A stretch of DNA of 64,000 nt from Bifidobacterium apousia (GTDB taxonomy: Bacteria; Actinomycetota; Actinomycetes; Actinomycetales; Bifidobacteriaceae): positions 372,001 through 436,000 of the forward strand of contig NZ_VMHK01000001.1 of the NCBI RefSeq assembly GCF_007559275.1, written 5' to 3'. Below, piece by piece: positions 1 to 11,200 of this stretch. Within the stretch, counting starts at the first letter, position 1. Each line of letters starts with the position of its first letter. The notes beneath the pieces are model-generated. The model had not been told where the DNA came from and searched no databases. It worked only from the letters and a program-made list of their open reading frames with translations. The translations under genes were made by a program, and so were the position numbers.

Positions 1-456
1 GGCCCCATAGGCGGCCAGCAGGGTGAGAAAGGCCCAGGCCCAGCCCAGCAGGAGCAGACGCATGATGGGCCGCCAGCCGCTGGTTTGCCGGGTGATGAAG
101 ACCGCGTAGGCACGCATCCGTGGGCGCTGTGCCAGGGAGGTCAAGCGCTGCGACATCCGGAGGGGTGCGCCGCCCAGCAGGATCCGGCGGCAGGCCAGGA
201 CCAGGGCCAGGCAGATAGCCAGGGTTCCCAGCATGATCAGCACCTGGGCCAGGCCAACCTGTGTCAGCGAACCCTCTTGACGGTAGATGGGGCCCAAACC
301 AGTGCAGAAAGCGATCCAGAGGCAGGCCAGCAGGGCCAGGACCAGGCCGACGGCCCGAGATGCGCGGGATCCAGGCCTTCCGGTCTGCAAGGCCGAAGTC
401 TGAACAGGTTGTTCGCCCGCCTCTCTCGGTTGCGTCCTTCCGCTGTCTGCGCTCAA
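1..456 (-). CDS. Membrane protein of unknown function, N-terminal part
   Basis: Reading the minus strand gives an open frame that runs off the left edge of the window; 152 residues are visible. A TTG start at 456-454 is preferred because an AAAGGGG Shine-Dalgarno-like run lies about 5 nt upstream, and an in-frame stop lies further upstream near 532. After a polar N-terminus of about 30 residues there are hydrophobic segments near residues 33-52, 73-92 and 133-152, separated by Arg-rich loops. It is divergent from birA. Multi-pass membrane proteins, including large DUF6020-like proteins, are common in bifidobacteria, but the visible part is too short to assign a family. Confidence 0.6.
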   Translation of the reverse strand, partial: MSADSGRTQPREAGEQPVQTSALQTGRPGSRASRAVGLVLALLACLWIAFCTGLGPIYRQEGSLTQVGLAQVLIMLGTLAICLALVLACRRILLGGAPLRMSQRLTSLAQRPRMRAYAVFITRQTSGWRPIMRLLLLGWAWAFLTLLAAYGA

Positions 457-620
457 AAGAACCCCTTTCGCGGGTCGTGCCTGGTCTACGGCTTCCCCAT
501 TTTATCCAGTGCCCATCCGAGGATGCGCTCAAAGCTGTCCAAGGGTCTCCTGTGAAAAGATACAAAAACCGGCCGCCGCTTTTGTGGATGGTTCGCTACC
601 GGGGCTGACCCCTTGTGCCG

Positions 621-626
621 TATAGT
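621..626 (+). promoter_or_regulatory. -10 element of a likely leaderless birA promoter
   Basis: TATAGT is followed by 7 nt and then the GTG at 634. No Shine-Dalgarno sequence precedes that GTG, and no clear -35 element is visible. Confidence 0.45.
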
Positions 627-633
627 GGAACGC

Positions 634-1740
634 GTGCCTCATCAGAATATCAAGTGGCAGCCATCGGCATCGCTGGACAGTGGCGTACTCTCCTCGATCG
701 TGGTGCTCGACACCGTCGATTCGACCAATACGCTCGTGGCTCATGCTCTGGAAGCCTCGACGTATTCGGATGCGCGCGACCGGGTCGAGCGGCTGTTTGG
801 GGGCGGTGAATCGACAACGAGCACGGAGACCGTGAAGGGACTGGCCTCTGGCACATGGGGAAAAGCCGAAAATACGCCTCGAAAAAATGCCCGTCAGGGT
901 GTTTCTACGACTACACGGTACGAGGGAAGAGTCGCAAGTAAAGGTATTCGGCGATGGCCGGGCGCCGGGGGGAGCACCATGCCGCTGAGCGTAGCGGTTG
1001 CCGATGCGCAGTCCCGGTGCCGCGGTCGTCTTGCCCGAACCTGGGTCAATCAGCCCCGACGCTCCCTGCTGGCCACGTGGGCCCTGCCGTTGCCCACCAG
1101 TTTGCTGACTGGGCCCTTTGGCGGATGGATGCCCATGGTAGCGGGGCTGGCTGTTCTGGAAGGTCTGCAGGATGTGCTTGCGTACCATGGCTGCCGGCTG
1201 GCCGACGGCGGCGACCCTGAGGGGGTCCTGGCCCTCAAGTGGCCCAACGATCTGTTCTGCCGCGGGGCCAAGCTGGGCGGCATTCTCTGCGAGCTGGTTC
1301 GGGTGGATCAGGACTGGTCGGCCCTGGCTGTCGGCATCGGCATCAACCTCTTGCTACCCCGGCAGGTGCTGCCTATTGCGGAGTCCACCTCCCTGCAATT
1401 CCACTACCAGGACCTGCCCGACTACCAGACCCTGCGCGACGACCTGGTCGATGCCATCAGCTGGCACCTGAGCGGGGAGATGGCCCCCCTTGGCTTTGAC
1501 GGGTCGCTGGACAGGGCCTTGAACGGGCCGCAGGGGCTGCGCTCGCGGATTGCCGCGCTCAGCTGGACGCTGGGCAGGCGGGTCAGGGTCGTCCCCGTAG
1601 CCGGTGAGCCCGTGGAGGGCCGTGCCCTGGAGATCAATCCGGATGCCTCCCTGCGGGTGCGGTTGCCCGACGGCAGCCAGGTTGACGTGTCCACGGCCGA
1701 TGTGGGCGTCCTGCCTGAAGTGGCCGTTGTGGGAGCCTAA
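634..1740 (+). CDS. birA: Biotin--[acetyl-CoA-carboxylase] ligase with an unusual insertion
   Basis: This enzyme activates biotin to biotinyl-AMP and attaches it to the BCCP lysine of the downstream AccBC. The visible family motifs are VDSTNT near the N-terminus and KWPNDLF with GGILCEL in the catalytic core; a C-terminal SH3-like segment follows. There is no N-terminal helix-turn-helix, so it is a monofunctional ligase. An in-frame TTG at 613 would add 7 residues, but a TATAGT -10-like hexamer at 621-626 puts the likely transcript start at the GTG at 634, suggesting a leaderless mRNA; the protein is then 368 aa. About 85 residues of polar sequence with lower-GC codon use separate VDSTNT from the biotin loop. 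The loop itself reads SRCRGRLARTW, so the first Gly of the usual GRGR motif is Cys. Activity is likely but not certain. Confidence 0.85.
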   Translation: MPHQNIKWQPSASLDSGVLSSIVVLDTVDSTNTLVAHALEASTYSDARDRVERLFGGGESTTSTETVKGLASGTWGKAENTPRKNARQGVSTTTRYEGRVASKGIRRWPGAGGSTMPLSVAVADAQSRCRGRLARTWVNQPRRSLLATWALPLPTSLLTGPFGGWMPMVAGLAVLEGLQDVLAYHGCRLADGGDPEGVLALKWPNDLFCRGAKLGGILCELVRVDQDWSALAVGIGINLLLPRQVLPIAESTSLQFHYQDLPDYQTLRDDLVDAISWHLSGEMAPLGFDGSLDRALNGPQGLRSRIAALSWTLGRRVRVVPVAGEPVEGRALEINPDASLRVRLPDGSQVDVSTADVGVLPEVAVVGA

Positions 1741-1804
1741 TTCCTGCCTTGTTCATGCTTTTCGTCAGTCCAATCGCCCTTGATCAACCAGTGAGGAGAG
1801 GGGA

Positions 1805-3640
1805 ATGAAAAAACTGCTGATCGCCAACCGCGGCGAAATAGCCTTGCGGGTCGTGCGCACCGCCCAGGAGATGGGCATCGCCACCGTGGCCGTCTATGCC
1901 GACCAGGATCGGGACGCCCCCTATGCCCAGATGGCGGACGAGGCCTACCTCTTGCCTGGGGACACCAATATGGAGACCTATCTGAACGAGGACCTGATCG
2001 TCTCCATCGCCCGACGGTCAGGCGCTGACGCCCTCCACCCGGGCTATGGCTTTCTGTCTGAGTTCTCCTCCTTCGCCCGCAAGGTGATCGAGGCGGGCAT
2101 CACCTGGGTGGGTCCGGCCCCGGAGGTCCTGGATGAACTGGGCGACAAGATCACCGCCTGCAAGGTGGCCGAGAGGGCCAGAGTGCCCGTGGTGCCAGGC
2201 CTGAGCGAACCCGTCACCGACATGCGCCCCCTGCTGGACTTCGCCGACGAGCACGGCTATCCGGTCATGATGAAGAAGGCTGACGGCGGCGGCGGCCGGG
2301 GGATCACCCTGATCAACGACAGCGACGAGCTGCGCACCTTCTACATGAACCATGATGCCCTTCAGGGCGGCGACCTGGGCGACTACTTCATCGAGAAGTT
2401 CGTGGACCGGGCCCGGCATGTGGAGACCCAGTCCGGCAGGGACAGCCACGGCCAGTTCACCGTCTACTCCACCAGGGACTGCTCGGTCCAGCGCCGTAAC
2501 CAGAAGCTGGTGGAGGAGGCTCCTGCGCCCTTCCTGTCCGACGACGTGATCGCCCAGCTGGAGGGATTCTCCCGCCGCTTGTTCGACACGGTGGGCTACG
2601 TGGGCCTGGGCACCTGCGAGTTTCTGGTCACCCCCAGGGACGATGTCTACTTCATGGAGGTCAACCCCCGGCTGCAGGTGGAGCATACGGTCAGCGAGCA
2701 GGTCTGCGGACTGGACCTGGTCCGCGAGCAGCTGCGGATCGCCGACGGCGGCTCCCTGAACGTGGCGCCCCCGCCCCGCGGCCACAGCTTCGAGCTGCGC
2801 ATCACCAGCGAGGATCCGGCCACCAATCTGACGCCCAGCTCAGGGACCATCGAGTCGATTCAGTGGCCCTCCGGCCCCGGCATCCGCGTGGATTCGGGCG
2901 TCGAGGTGGGCGACACGGTCTCGCCCAGGGACGACTCCATGATGGGCAAGCTGATCGTGACCGCCCAGGACCGTCCGGCGGCCGTGGCCAGGGTTCGTCG
3001 GGCCCTGCGCGAGATGAGCATCAGCGGGGTCCCCACCCCGGCCGGCCTCTTCCAGAAGATCTTCACCAACCCCGAGTTCACCGCCGAGGACGGGCACTCC
3101 TTCGATGTGTCCACCAAGTGGCTGGAACGGGTCTACCTGAACGTGGAGCCTGCCTCCAACGGGAGCGGCCAGCCCGCCTCGGTCTCCGGTGCTTCGGCCC
3201 AGGAACAGGATCGGGACAGCGATCCCATGGAGACCTACAACGTGGAGATCGACGACAAGCGGGTCAGGCTCGCTCTGCCCCAGTCGCTGCTGGGCGGCAT
3301 GGGCGGCGTCGGCGGCCACGGCGGCATTGCCCGGCCCCGGCAGCCCCTGCGTGGGCGCGGGCTGCGGGATCAGGAGCCCGGCGCACCCCGGCAGGATGCG
3401 GCCCGGTCCGGCGTCATCGTGGCCACCATGCAGGCGGTGGTCACCCGCATCAACGTGGCCCCCGACCAGGAGGTGGACAAGGGCGACCTGCTGGTGGTGC
3501 TGGAGTCCATGAAGATGGAGAACTACGTCTATGCCCCGGCCAAGGGCCGTGTGAAGACCATCGACGTGTCCGTGGCACAGGGGGTGGATCCGGGCCAGAC
3601 CCTGGTCACCCTGGATCTGGGCGGGGAGGAGCAGGCATGA
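1805..3640 (+). CDS. accC: Acyl-CoA carboxylase alpha chain: biotin carboxylase fused to BCCP
   Basis: A 611-residue alpha subunit of acetyl/propionyl-CoA carboxylase. The biotin carboxylase half begins KKLLIANRGEIALRV and carries the ATP-grasp loop KKADGGGGRGI (near residue 160) and EVNPRLQVEHTVSE (near residue 285). A Gly/Arg-rich linker (near residues 495-535) leads to a C-terminal biotinyl domain with ESMKMEN; the biotinylated residue is Lys570. The start is supported by GAGGAGAGG just upstream of ATG. The stop overlaps the start of the carboxyltransferase gene (ATGA), so the two subunits are translationally coupled. With birA upstream and fas downstream, the role is malonyl-CoA supply for fatty-acid synthesis. 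Actinobacteria commonly name this fused form AccA or AccBC. Confidence 0.95.
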   Translation: MKKLLIANRGEIALRVVRTAQEMGIATVAVYADQDRDAPYAQMADEAYLLPGDTNMETYLNEDLIVSIARRSGADALHPGYGFLSEFSSFARKVIEAGITWVGPAPEVLDELGDKITACKVAERARVPVVPGLSEPVTDMRPLLDFADEHGYPVMMKKADGGGGRGITLINDSDELRTFYMNHDALQGGDLGDYFIEKFVDRARHVETQSGRDSHGQFTVYSTRDCSVQRRNQKLVEEAPAPFLSDDVIAQLEGFSRRLFDTVGYVGLGTCEFLVTPRDDVYFMEVNPRLQVEHTVSEQVCGLDLVREQLRIADGGSLNVAPPPRGHSFELRITSEDPATNLTPSSGTIESIQWPSGPGIRVDSGVEVGDTVSPRDDSMMGKLIVTAQDRPAAVARVRRALREMSISGVPTPAGLFQKIFTNPEFTAEDGHSFDVSTKWLERVYLNVEPASNGSGQPASVSGASAQEQDRDSDPMETYNVEIDDKRVRLALPQSLLGGMGGVGGHGGIARPRQPLRGRGLRDQEPGAPRQDAARSGVIVATMQAVVTRINVAPDQEVDKGDLLVVLESMKMENYVYAPAKGRVKTIDVSVAQGVDPGQTLVTLDLGGEEQA

Positions 3641-5208
3641 TCGTCACCGAATCCACCTTGGGCTCCCAGCCGGTGCGCCAGGGCATCCATCGGGCCGCCG
3701 CTCTGGCCAAACAGGCCGAGGAGCACGCCCGAGACCGGCAGCATGCCAAGGGCAAGCAGACCGCCCGTGAGCGCCTGGATCTGCTCTTCGACAAGGACAC
3801 CTTCGAGGAGGTGGGACGCTTCGCCGGCGGTGACATCGCCGGGGACCGGGCGGGCTCTGCGGTCATCACCGGCTTCGGCCTGGTCTACGGGCGCAAGGTC
3901 GGCGTCTACGCCCAGGACTTCTCCGTTCGCGGCGGCACCCTGGGCCGGGCCGAGGGCGAGAAGATCTGCCGGCTCATGGACATGGCCCTGCGGATCAAGG
4001 TCCCCATCGTGGCCATGATCGACTCGGGCGGCGCCCGCATCCAGGAGGGTGTGGCCGCCCTGACCCAGTACGGCCGCATCTTCCGCAAGACCTGCCAGGC
4101 CAGCGGCTTCGTCCCGCAGATCTCCCTGATCCTGGGCCCGTGCGCAGGCGGTGCCGTCTACTGCCCGGCCCTGACCGACCTGATCATCATGACCAAGGAG
4201 AACTCGGACATGTTCGTCACCGGTCCCGATGTGGTCAAGGCGGCCACCGGCGAGACCATCAGCATGGACCAGCTGGGCGGCGGCTACGTGCACAACACCC
4301 GTTCCGGCGTGGCCCACTACCTGGGCGAGGACGAGGCCGACGCCATCGACTACGCCCGGACCGTCCTGGCCTACCTGCCTGCCAACAGCGACCAGGAGCC
4401 TCCCCGGTACGCCTTCATCTCCGGCCATGCCGAGCGCCAGGCCGCCAAACGCCTGGCCACGGTCATTCCCGAGAACGACCGGCAGCCCTACGACGTGCTG
4501 GATGTCATCCACGCCATCGTCGACTACGGCGAGCTGGTCCAGGTCCAGGAGCTCTACGCCCGGTCCATCGTGGTGGGCTTCGCCTGCCTGGAGGGCCGGC
4601 CGGTGGGGATCGTGGCCAACCAGCCCATGGTGGATGCAGGCAGCCTGGATGTGGAGTCATCTGAGAAGCTGGCCCGATTTGTCCGCCTCTGCGACGCCTT
4701 CAACCTGCCGGTCATCACCCTGGTGGACACCCCTGGCTACAAGCCGGGCTCGGACCAGGAGCACGCCGGCATCATCCGTCGTGGGGCCAAGGTCATCTAT
4801 GCCTACGCCAACGCCCAGGTGCCTATGGTCACCATCGTGCTGCGCAAGGCCTTCGGCGGCTCCTACATCGTCATGGGCTCCAAGGCCATCGGCGCGGACC
4901 TCAATTACGCCTGGCCCTCCTCGCAGATCGCCGTGCTGGGGGCCCAGGGCGCGGTCAACATCATCCACCGGCGCGACCTGCAGGAGGCCAAGGAGGCCGG
5001 CCGGGACGTAGATGAGCTGCGCAACCGGCTGGCCCAGGAGTATGAAACCAGCACCGTCAACGCCAATCTCTCCCTGGAGATGGGCGAGCTGGACGCCATG
5101 ATCGACCCGGAGCAGACCAGACCGGTCCTGATCCAGGCCATGGACCTCCTGGCAGACAAGCAGCGCGTCAGGGTCAACGACAAGCACCACGGCAACCAGC
5201 CTCTATGA
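3637..5208 (+). CDS. accD: Acyl-CoA carboxylase beta chain (carboxyltransferase)
   Basis: A 523-residue carboxyltransferase of the AccD5/PccB family. It moves CO2 from biotinyl-Lys to acetyl-CoA (and possibly propionyl-CoA). The N-terminal crotonase-fold half carries KGKQTARERLDLL and MIDSGGARIQEGVAAL; the C-terminal half carries FGGSYIVMGSKAIGAD. The length is typical for single-chain beta subunits. The start codon overlaps the accC stop by four bases. An upstream open frame exists in phase, but it lies inside accC and has no family similarity, so ATG 3637 is used. Substrate preference cannot be settled from the sequence. Confidence 0.94.
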   Translation: MIVTESTLGSQPVRQGIHRAAALAKQAEEHARDRQHAKGKQTARERLDLLFDKDTFEEVGRFAGGDIAGDRAGSAVITGFGLVYGRKVGVYAQDFSVRGGTLGRAEGEKICRLMDMALRIKVPIVAMIDSGGARIQEGVAALTQYGRIFRKTCQASGFVPQISLILGPCAGGAVYCPALTDLIIMTKENSDMFVTGPDVVKAATGETISMDQLGGGYVHNTRSGVAHYLGEDEADAIDYARTVLAYLPANSDQEPPRYAFISGHAERQAAKRLATVIPENDRQPYDVLDVIHAIVDYGELVQVQELYARSIVVGFACLEGRPVGIVANQPMVDAGSLDVESSEKLARFVRLCDAFNLPVITLVDTPGYKPGSDQEHAGIIRRGAKVIYAYANAQVPMVTIVLRKAFGGSYIVMGSKAIGADLNYAWPSSQIAVLGAQGAVNIIHRRDLQEAKEAGRDVDELRNRLAQEYETSTVNANLSLEMGELDAMIDPEQTRPVLIQAMDLLADKQRVRVNDKHHGNQPL

Positions 5209-5259
5209 ACTTCCCCTCGTCATTATCAGCAATCCCCAACTCTCTATGAATAGGACATC

Positions 5260-8200
5260 ATGACCAGTACATTCTTCATCAACCGTCTCGCCGAGCAACC
5301 GCACGCGCTCATGTTCGCCGGCCAGTCCAACCCCTGGACCGTGGCCTTGGCCGATCTGCAGGGCGATCCCGACATCGACAGGTCTCTGAGGGAGCGGATG
5401 GCGGCGGCCACCGACCTGCTCAGGGCGGTCAAACCCGACCTGCTGGCCACCAACGGCCGTCAGCTGGACCTGTTCGGCTACAAGCCTGACCCGGTCAGAC
5501 TGGGACCGGCCGCCGACGCGGCTGTCAGCGTGCCCGGCATCGCCCTGGTGCAGCTGGGCGCCCTCATGGACATGGACCAGCTGGGCTACGATGCGGCCCA
5601 GGCCCGTCCGGTGGCCCTGCTGGGACACTCCCAGGGCATCATCGGCGTCCACATGGTTCAGGAGATCCAGGCGGCTGGGTCCCTCAAGGCCGCCCAGGGC
5701 GCCATCGACCAGATCCTGGCCACTGCTATGCTGATCGGCGCGGCCGGCACCCGCCAGGCCCGTCGTCTGGGCATTCACCGCCAGGGTGAGGCCACCCCTA
5801 TGCTCTCGGTGCGCGGCGCCACCCGCCGCCAGGTGGAGGTTCTGGTTGACCGGGTGCCTGGCGCTCGCGGCCCCATCAGCGTGGCTGTGACCAACTCGGA
5901 TCGCAACCTGGTCCTGTCCGGCTATCCGGAGGATCTGGCCGCCTTCGCCATCGAGGCAGGCAAGGAGAGCGAGCACCAGCGCCAACTGCGCGAGGACAAG
6001 GTCCGTGGCGGAACCGCCTTCTCGCCGGTTCTGGAGTACCTGGATGTGACCCTGCCCTTCCACTCGCCGCTCATGAAGGAGGCTGTGGATCTGAGCGTGG
6101 ACTGGGCCTCCCGCTGCGGTCTGGACACCGGGCGTGCCCGGGTCCTTGCCGAAGAGGTTCTGCTCAACCATGCCGACTGGGCCGGCCGGATCGCCGAGGT
6201 CATGGACCAGCAGGATGCCGCCTCCCTCTGGCTGGTGGATCTGGGCCCGGGCGAGACCCTGGGCAAGCTGGTGGACAACCTGGTCCAGGGAACCGGCGTG
6301 GGCGTGGTCGAGGCCTCCAACCAGGCCCGGCGCGCGCAGCTGTCCACCATGGAGGAGGATCCGGCCAGGACCCAGGACTGGTCCAAGCTGGCCCCCCGTC
6401 TGCTGGAGACCCCTGCCGGTCCCCGGGTGGAGACGGCCTTCAGCCGGTTGACCGGCAAGCCCCCGGTCATGCTGGCCGGCATGACCCCGACCACCGTGGA
6501 GCCCGAGATCGTCGCTGCGGCCGCCAATGCCGGCTACTGGGCCGAGCTGGCCGGCGGCGGCCAGGTGACCGCCGAGGTCTTCGACCGCCATGTGTCCCAG
6601 CTGGAGGACCAGCTGCAGGAGGGCCGCACGGTCGAGTTCAACGCCATGTTCATGGACCGCTACCTGTGGAATCTGCAGTTCGGCAGTCAGCACATCGTGC
6701 CCAAGAAGCGCGCCTCCGGCACCCCCATCGACGGGGTGGTCATCTCTGCCGGCATCCCTGAGCTGGACGAGGCCGTGACCCTGATCCATCAGCTCAACGA
6801 AGAGGGCTTCCCCTACGTGGCCTTCAAGCCCGGCACGGTGGATCAGATCCGCCAGGTCGTGGCCATCGCCCGCAAGGTCGCCCCCACCCATATTCTCATG
6901 GAGGTAGAAGGCGGAGCCGCTGGCGGTCACCACTCCTGGGAGTCCCTGGACGACCTGCTCTCGACCACATACGCCGAGGTCCGCGCCTGCCCCAACATCG
7001 TTCTGGTGGCCGGCGGCGGCATCGGCACCCCTGAGCGGGCGGCCGACTACATCAGCGGCCAGTGGTCCCGCGCCTACCACCTGCCGGACATGCCCGTGGA
7101 CGGCGTCATGATCGGCACAGCGGCCATGACCGCCAAGGAGGCCCACACCAATCCCGAGATCAAGCGGGCTCTGGTGGCCACCCCCGGCATCGACAGCTCC
7201 ACCCCTGATCCGGATCCCTTCGCTCCCATGGGCGAGAAGTGGGTGCCCAGCGGCAAGTCCGTGGGGGGCGTGGGCTCCGGCCTGAGCCACCTGCACGCCG
7301 ACATCTACGAGATGGAGAACTCCTCCGCCGAGTGCGGCCGCCTGCTGGTCCGGGTCATGAAGCATCCGGAGGAGCTGGAGACCCGCCGCGGGGAGATCAT
7401 CGAGGCCCTGAACAAGACCGCCAAGCCCTACTTCGGCGATCTGGAGACCATGACCTACCAGGACTGGGCCCAGCGTTTCGCCGACCTGGCCTACCCCTGG
7501 GCAGACGACACCTACATCGACCGTTTCCTGCACCTGCTGCGGCGCATCGAGGCCCGTGTCTGCGAGCGTCAGAGCGGCGAGTTCGACTCCATCTTCGCCT
7601 CCAGGCAGGATGTGGCCGAGCCGGAGCAGGCGCTTCGCCGGCTGCATGAGGCCTACCCCCAGGCAGCCGAGCTCAAGGTGGTGCCCACCGATGTGGCCTG
7701 GTTCCCTGTTCTGGTGCGCGAGTACCCCAAGCCCATGCCCTTCGTGCCGGTCATCGACAACGATCTGCTGCGCTGGTGGGGTCAGGACCAGCTCTGGCAG
7801 TCCGAGGACCCCCGCTACGGCGCCGACTCGGTCAGGGCCATCCCCGGACCCATCTCCGTGGCAGGCATCACCACGGTGGACGAGCCGGTAGCCTCCATTC
7901 TGGGACGGTTCGAGCAGGCGGCCATAGGCCGGGTGCGCGACCTGGGCAGCGGTCCCGCCAAGGCCTACAGCCAGCTGGCAGGCGCTGCTGATGCGCAGGA
8001 GTTCATCCGCCGCAGCCCAAACATCTCCTGGGTGGGCCATCTGATGGCCAATCCGGCCTACGGGACGGCCATGGACGACCCCAACTACACCATCACCGCC
8101 ACCGGCCAGGACGACCTGGGCGAGCACTACGACCTGGACATCCATCTGGACACCTACTGGGACGACGACCCCGACGGCGGCCTGGACCGGCATGCGGTGC

Positions 8201-11200
8201 GCCACATCGTCGTGCCGCTGACCATCAAGAGCGACCAGGTCGGCCTCTTCCCGGTAGTCGACCGCACCCGCCTGCCCAAGGACGTCTACGCCTTGCTGGC
8301 CGACACTGCCGGCATCGGCAACACCACCATCACCGGCGACAAGCTGGCGGCCATGCCTGCCATCGAGAAGGACGATGACCCCGAGCACCCCTTCGGCCTG
8401 GCCCACAGCGGCTACACTCTGGCAGCCAACTTGGGCTTCGACCATGAGGCGGCCACCGGGGGCGCCCTGCCCGATGCGCTGATCCCCTCCGGCTTCGCCC
8501 CCGACGCGCTGGTGGGCCCGGCCTGGCCGGCCATCTATGCAGCTCTGGGATCCGTCTATGTGGATGGCTTCCCCATCATCGAGGGCCTGCTCAACGCCGT
8601 CCACCTGGACCATCTGATCGAGCTGGAGGTCAGCGAGAAGCGCCTGCTGGAGCATACCGGCCAGCGGATCGAGCTGACCAGCTGGGCCGAGCCCTACCAG
8701 GAATCTTCCTCCGGCCGGGTGGTGACCATCCATGTGGTCCACGCTGCCCAGGACGGGACTGTGCTGGCCCGCGAGGTCGAGCGTTTCGCCATCCGTGGCC
8801 GCGCCTACAGCGACCAGCTGCCCCAGGAGGCTCCCGAGTACGGCGGCATCAGCGCCGACACGGTGGACACACCCCGCAGGCTGCTGCGCCGCGTCACCGT
8901 CACCGCCCCCAAGGACATGACCGCCTTCGCCCGCACCTCCGGGGACTTCAACCCCATCCACACTTCTAAGCGAGGTGCCGCGGTCTCGGGCCTGTCTGCG
9001 CCGCTGGTGCACGGCATGTGGCTGTCGGCCACCGCCCAATACGCGGCCCAGGCCACCGACGAGCAGGGCGTCCACTACGAGATCGCCGGATGGACCTACA
9101 ACATGTACGGCATGGTTCAGCTGGGCGACAAGGTGGAGATCAGCCTGGAGCGCGTGGGCAAGGTCCGCCATAGCGGCCTGGTCCTGGAGGTCACCTGCAG
9201 GATCGACGGCCAGCTGGTCTCCCGCGGCACGGCGATTGCTCGTGCCCCAAGAACCGCCTACGTCTATCCTGGCCAGGGAATCCAGCAGCAGGGCATGGTC
9301 CTGGACGAGCGGGCCAAGTCCCCGGCCGCCCGTGAGACCTGGGAACGGGCCGATGCCCTGACCCGCAGCAAGCTGGGGTTCTCCATCCTGGCTGTGGTGC
9401 GTGACAACCCGCACACCCTGACGGCCAAGGGGGTCACCTACCACCATCCGGAGGGTCTGCTCAACCTGACCCAGTTCACCCAGGTGGCCCTGGCCACCGT
9501 GGCCTTCGCCCAGACCGCTCGCCTGCGCGAGTCCGGCATGGACATCTGGCCCGCCTACTTCGCCGGCCACTCCCTGGGCGAGTACAACGCCCTGAGCTCC
9601 TTCGCCGGGGTCATGTCCCTGGAGACGGTTCTGGAGCTGGTCTTCCACCGCGGTTCCACCATGCACTCCCTGATCGAACGCGACGAGCAGGGGCGCAGCA
9701 ACTACCAGATGGGCGCCCTGCGTCCCAACCAGTTCGGCGTGGGCGACTCCGGGGTCAAGCAGTATGTGGAGTCCGTATCCAAGGAGTGCGGCGAATTCCT
9801 GGAGATCGTCAACTACAACCTGGCCGGCCAGCAGTACGCCATAGCCGGAACCATCTCCGGTCTGGAGTACCTGCGTGCCGACGCCAACCGCCGGGCCAAG
9901 GAGGCGGGTGGCAAGCCGGCCTTCATGTACGTGCCCGGCATCGACGTGCCCTTCCACTCCACACTGCTGCGCAAGGGTGTGCCCGAGTTCCGCGACACCC
10001 TGGATGCCCTGCTGCCCGAGCACATCGACTACTCCCGCCTGGAGGGTCGCTACATACCCAACCTGGTTGCACGGCCCTTCCAGATGACCAAGGAGTTCGC
10101 GGCCTCCATCCTGGAGGTGGTTCCTTCCGAACGCATCAAGCAGGCTCTGGACGATCCTCGGGTCTGGGACCGGTATGCGGCCGACGACCAGAAGCTGGGC
10201 CGTCTGCTGCTGACCGAGCTGCTCTCCTGGCAGTTCGCCTCTCCTGTGCGCTGGATCGAGACCCAGGCGATCATGTTCGACGCCCCCGAGCAGGGCGGCC
10301 TGGGCGTGGAGCAGCTGATCGAGGTAGGGCTGGGCCACTCGCCCACTCTGGCCAACCTGGGCGCCAAGACCCTGAAGCTGCCAGACTTCCGCGAGCGTCA
10401 CGTGAGCGTCTACAACCTGGGCAGGGACGAGAGCCGGGTCTATCTGACCGACACTGATCCCATGGCCCCGGTTCAGGAAGAGCCCGCAGCTCCGGTCAAG
10501 GAATCCAACCCTGAACCTGCTCAGGCTGCTGCGCCCGCGCCTGCCCCTGCAGCAGCCGAGGACTCGGCCCCCGCTCCGGCCCCGGCGACCGGCGGCCCAT
10601 CGGGTGCCGATGTGGCCGACCTGCCCTTCAAGGCCTCGGATGCCATCGCTGTCCTGCTGGCCTACTCCACCAAGATCCGCCCCGAGCAGATCGGGCAGAC
10701 CGACACCACCGACACCCTGACCAACGGCGTCTCCTCCAGGCGCAACCAGCTGCTGATGGACATCAGCTCCGAGCTGGGCGTGGCCAGCGTGGACGGCGCC
10801 GCCGAGGCCAGCATGACCGATCTGAGCGCCCTGGTGAACAAGGTGGCCCCCAATTATCGGCCCTTCGGCCCGGTGCTCTCCGACATCGTGCGTGAGCGCA
10901 TCCGCGACCTCTTCGGCCCCTCCGGCCTCAAGCTGCAGCAGGTGGAGCAGCGGGTCTCCGATGTCTGGCAGCTGGGTGCCGGCTGGGTCTCGGCCACCGT
11001 GGCCAGCCTGGTCCTGGACACCCGCCAGGGCGCCTCCTCGCGTGGCGGCGACCTGGCGCTCCTGCCCACCGAGGCTGTCTCCACTGTGCCTGCGGCCAAT
11101 GCACTGATCGATCAGGCCGTTCAGCAGGTGGCCCAGCGTCACGGCGTCACGGTCTCTATGCCCTCTGCAGGCGGTGCTGCTGGCGGTGCTGTGGTCGACT

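Noticed and set aside
2863..3636. In-phase upstream extension of the carboxyltransferase frame
   Set aside because: It overlaps accC in another frame and has no carboxylase similarity; the coupled ATG at 3637 gives the normal length.
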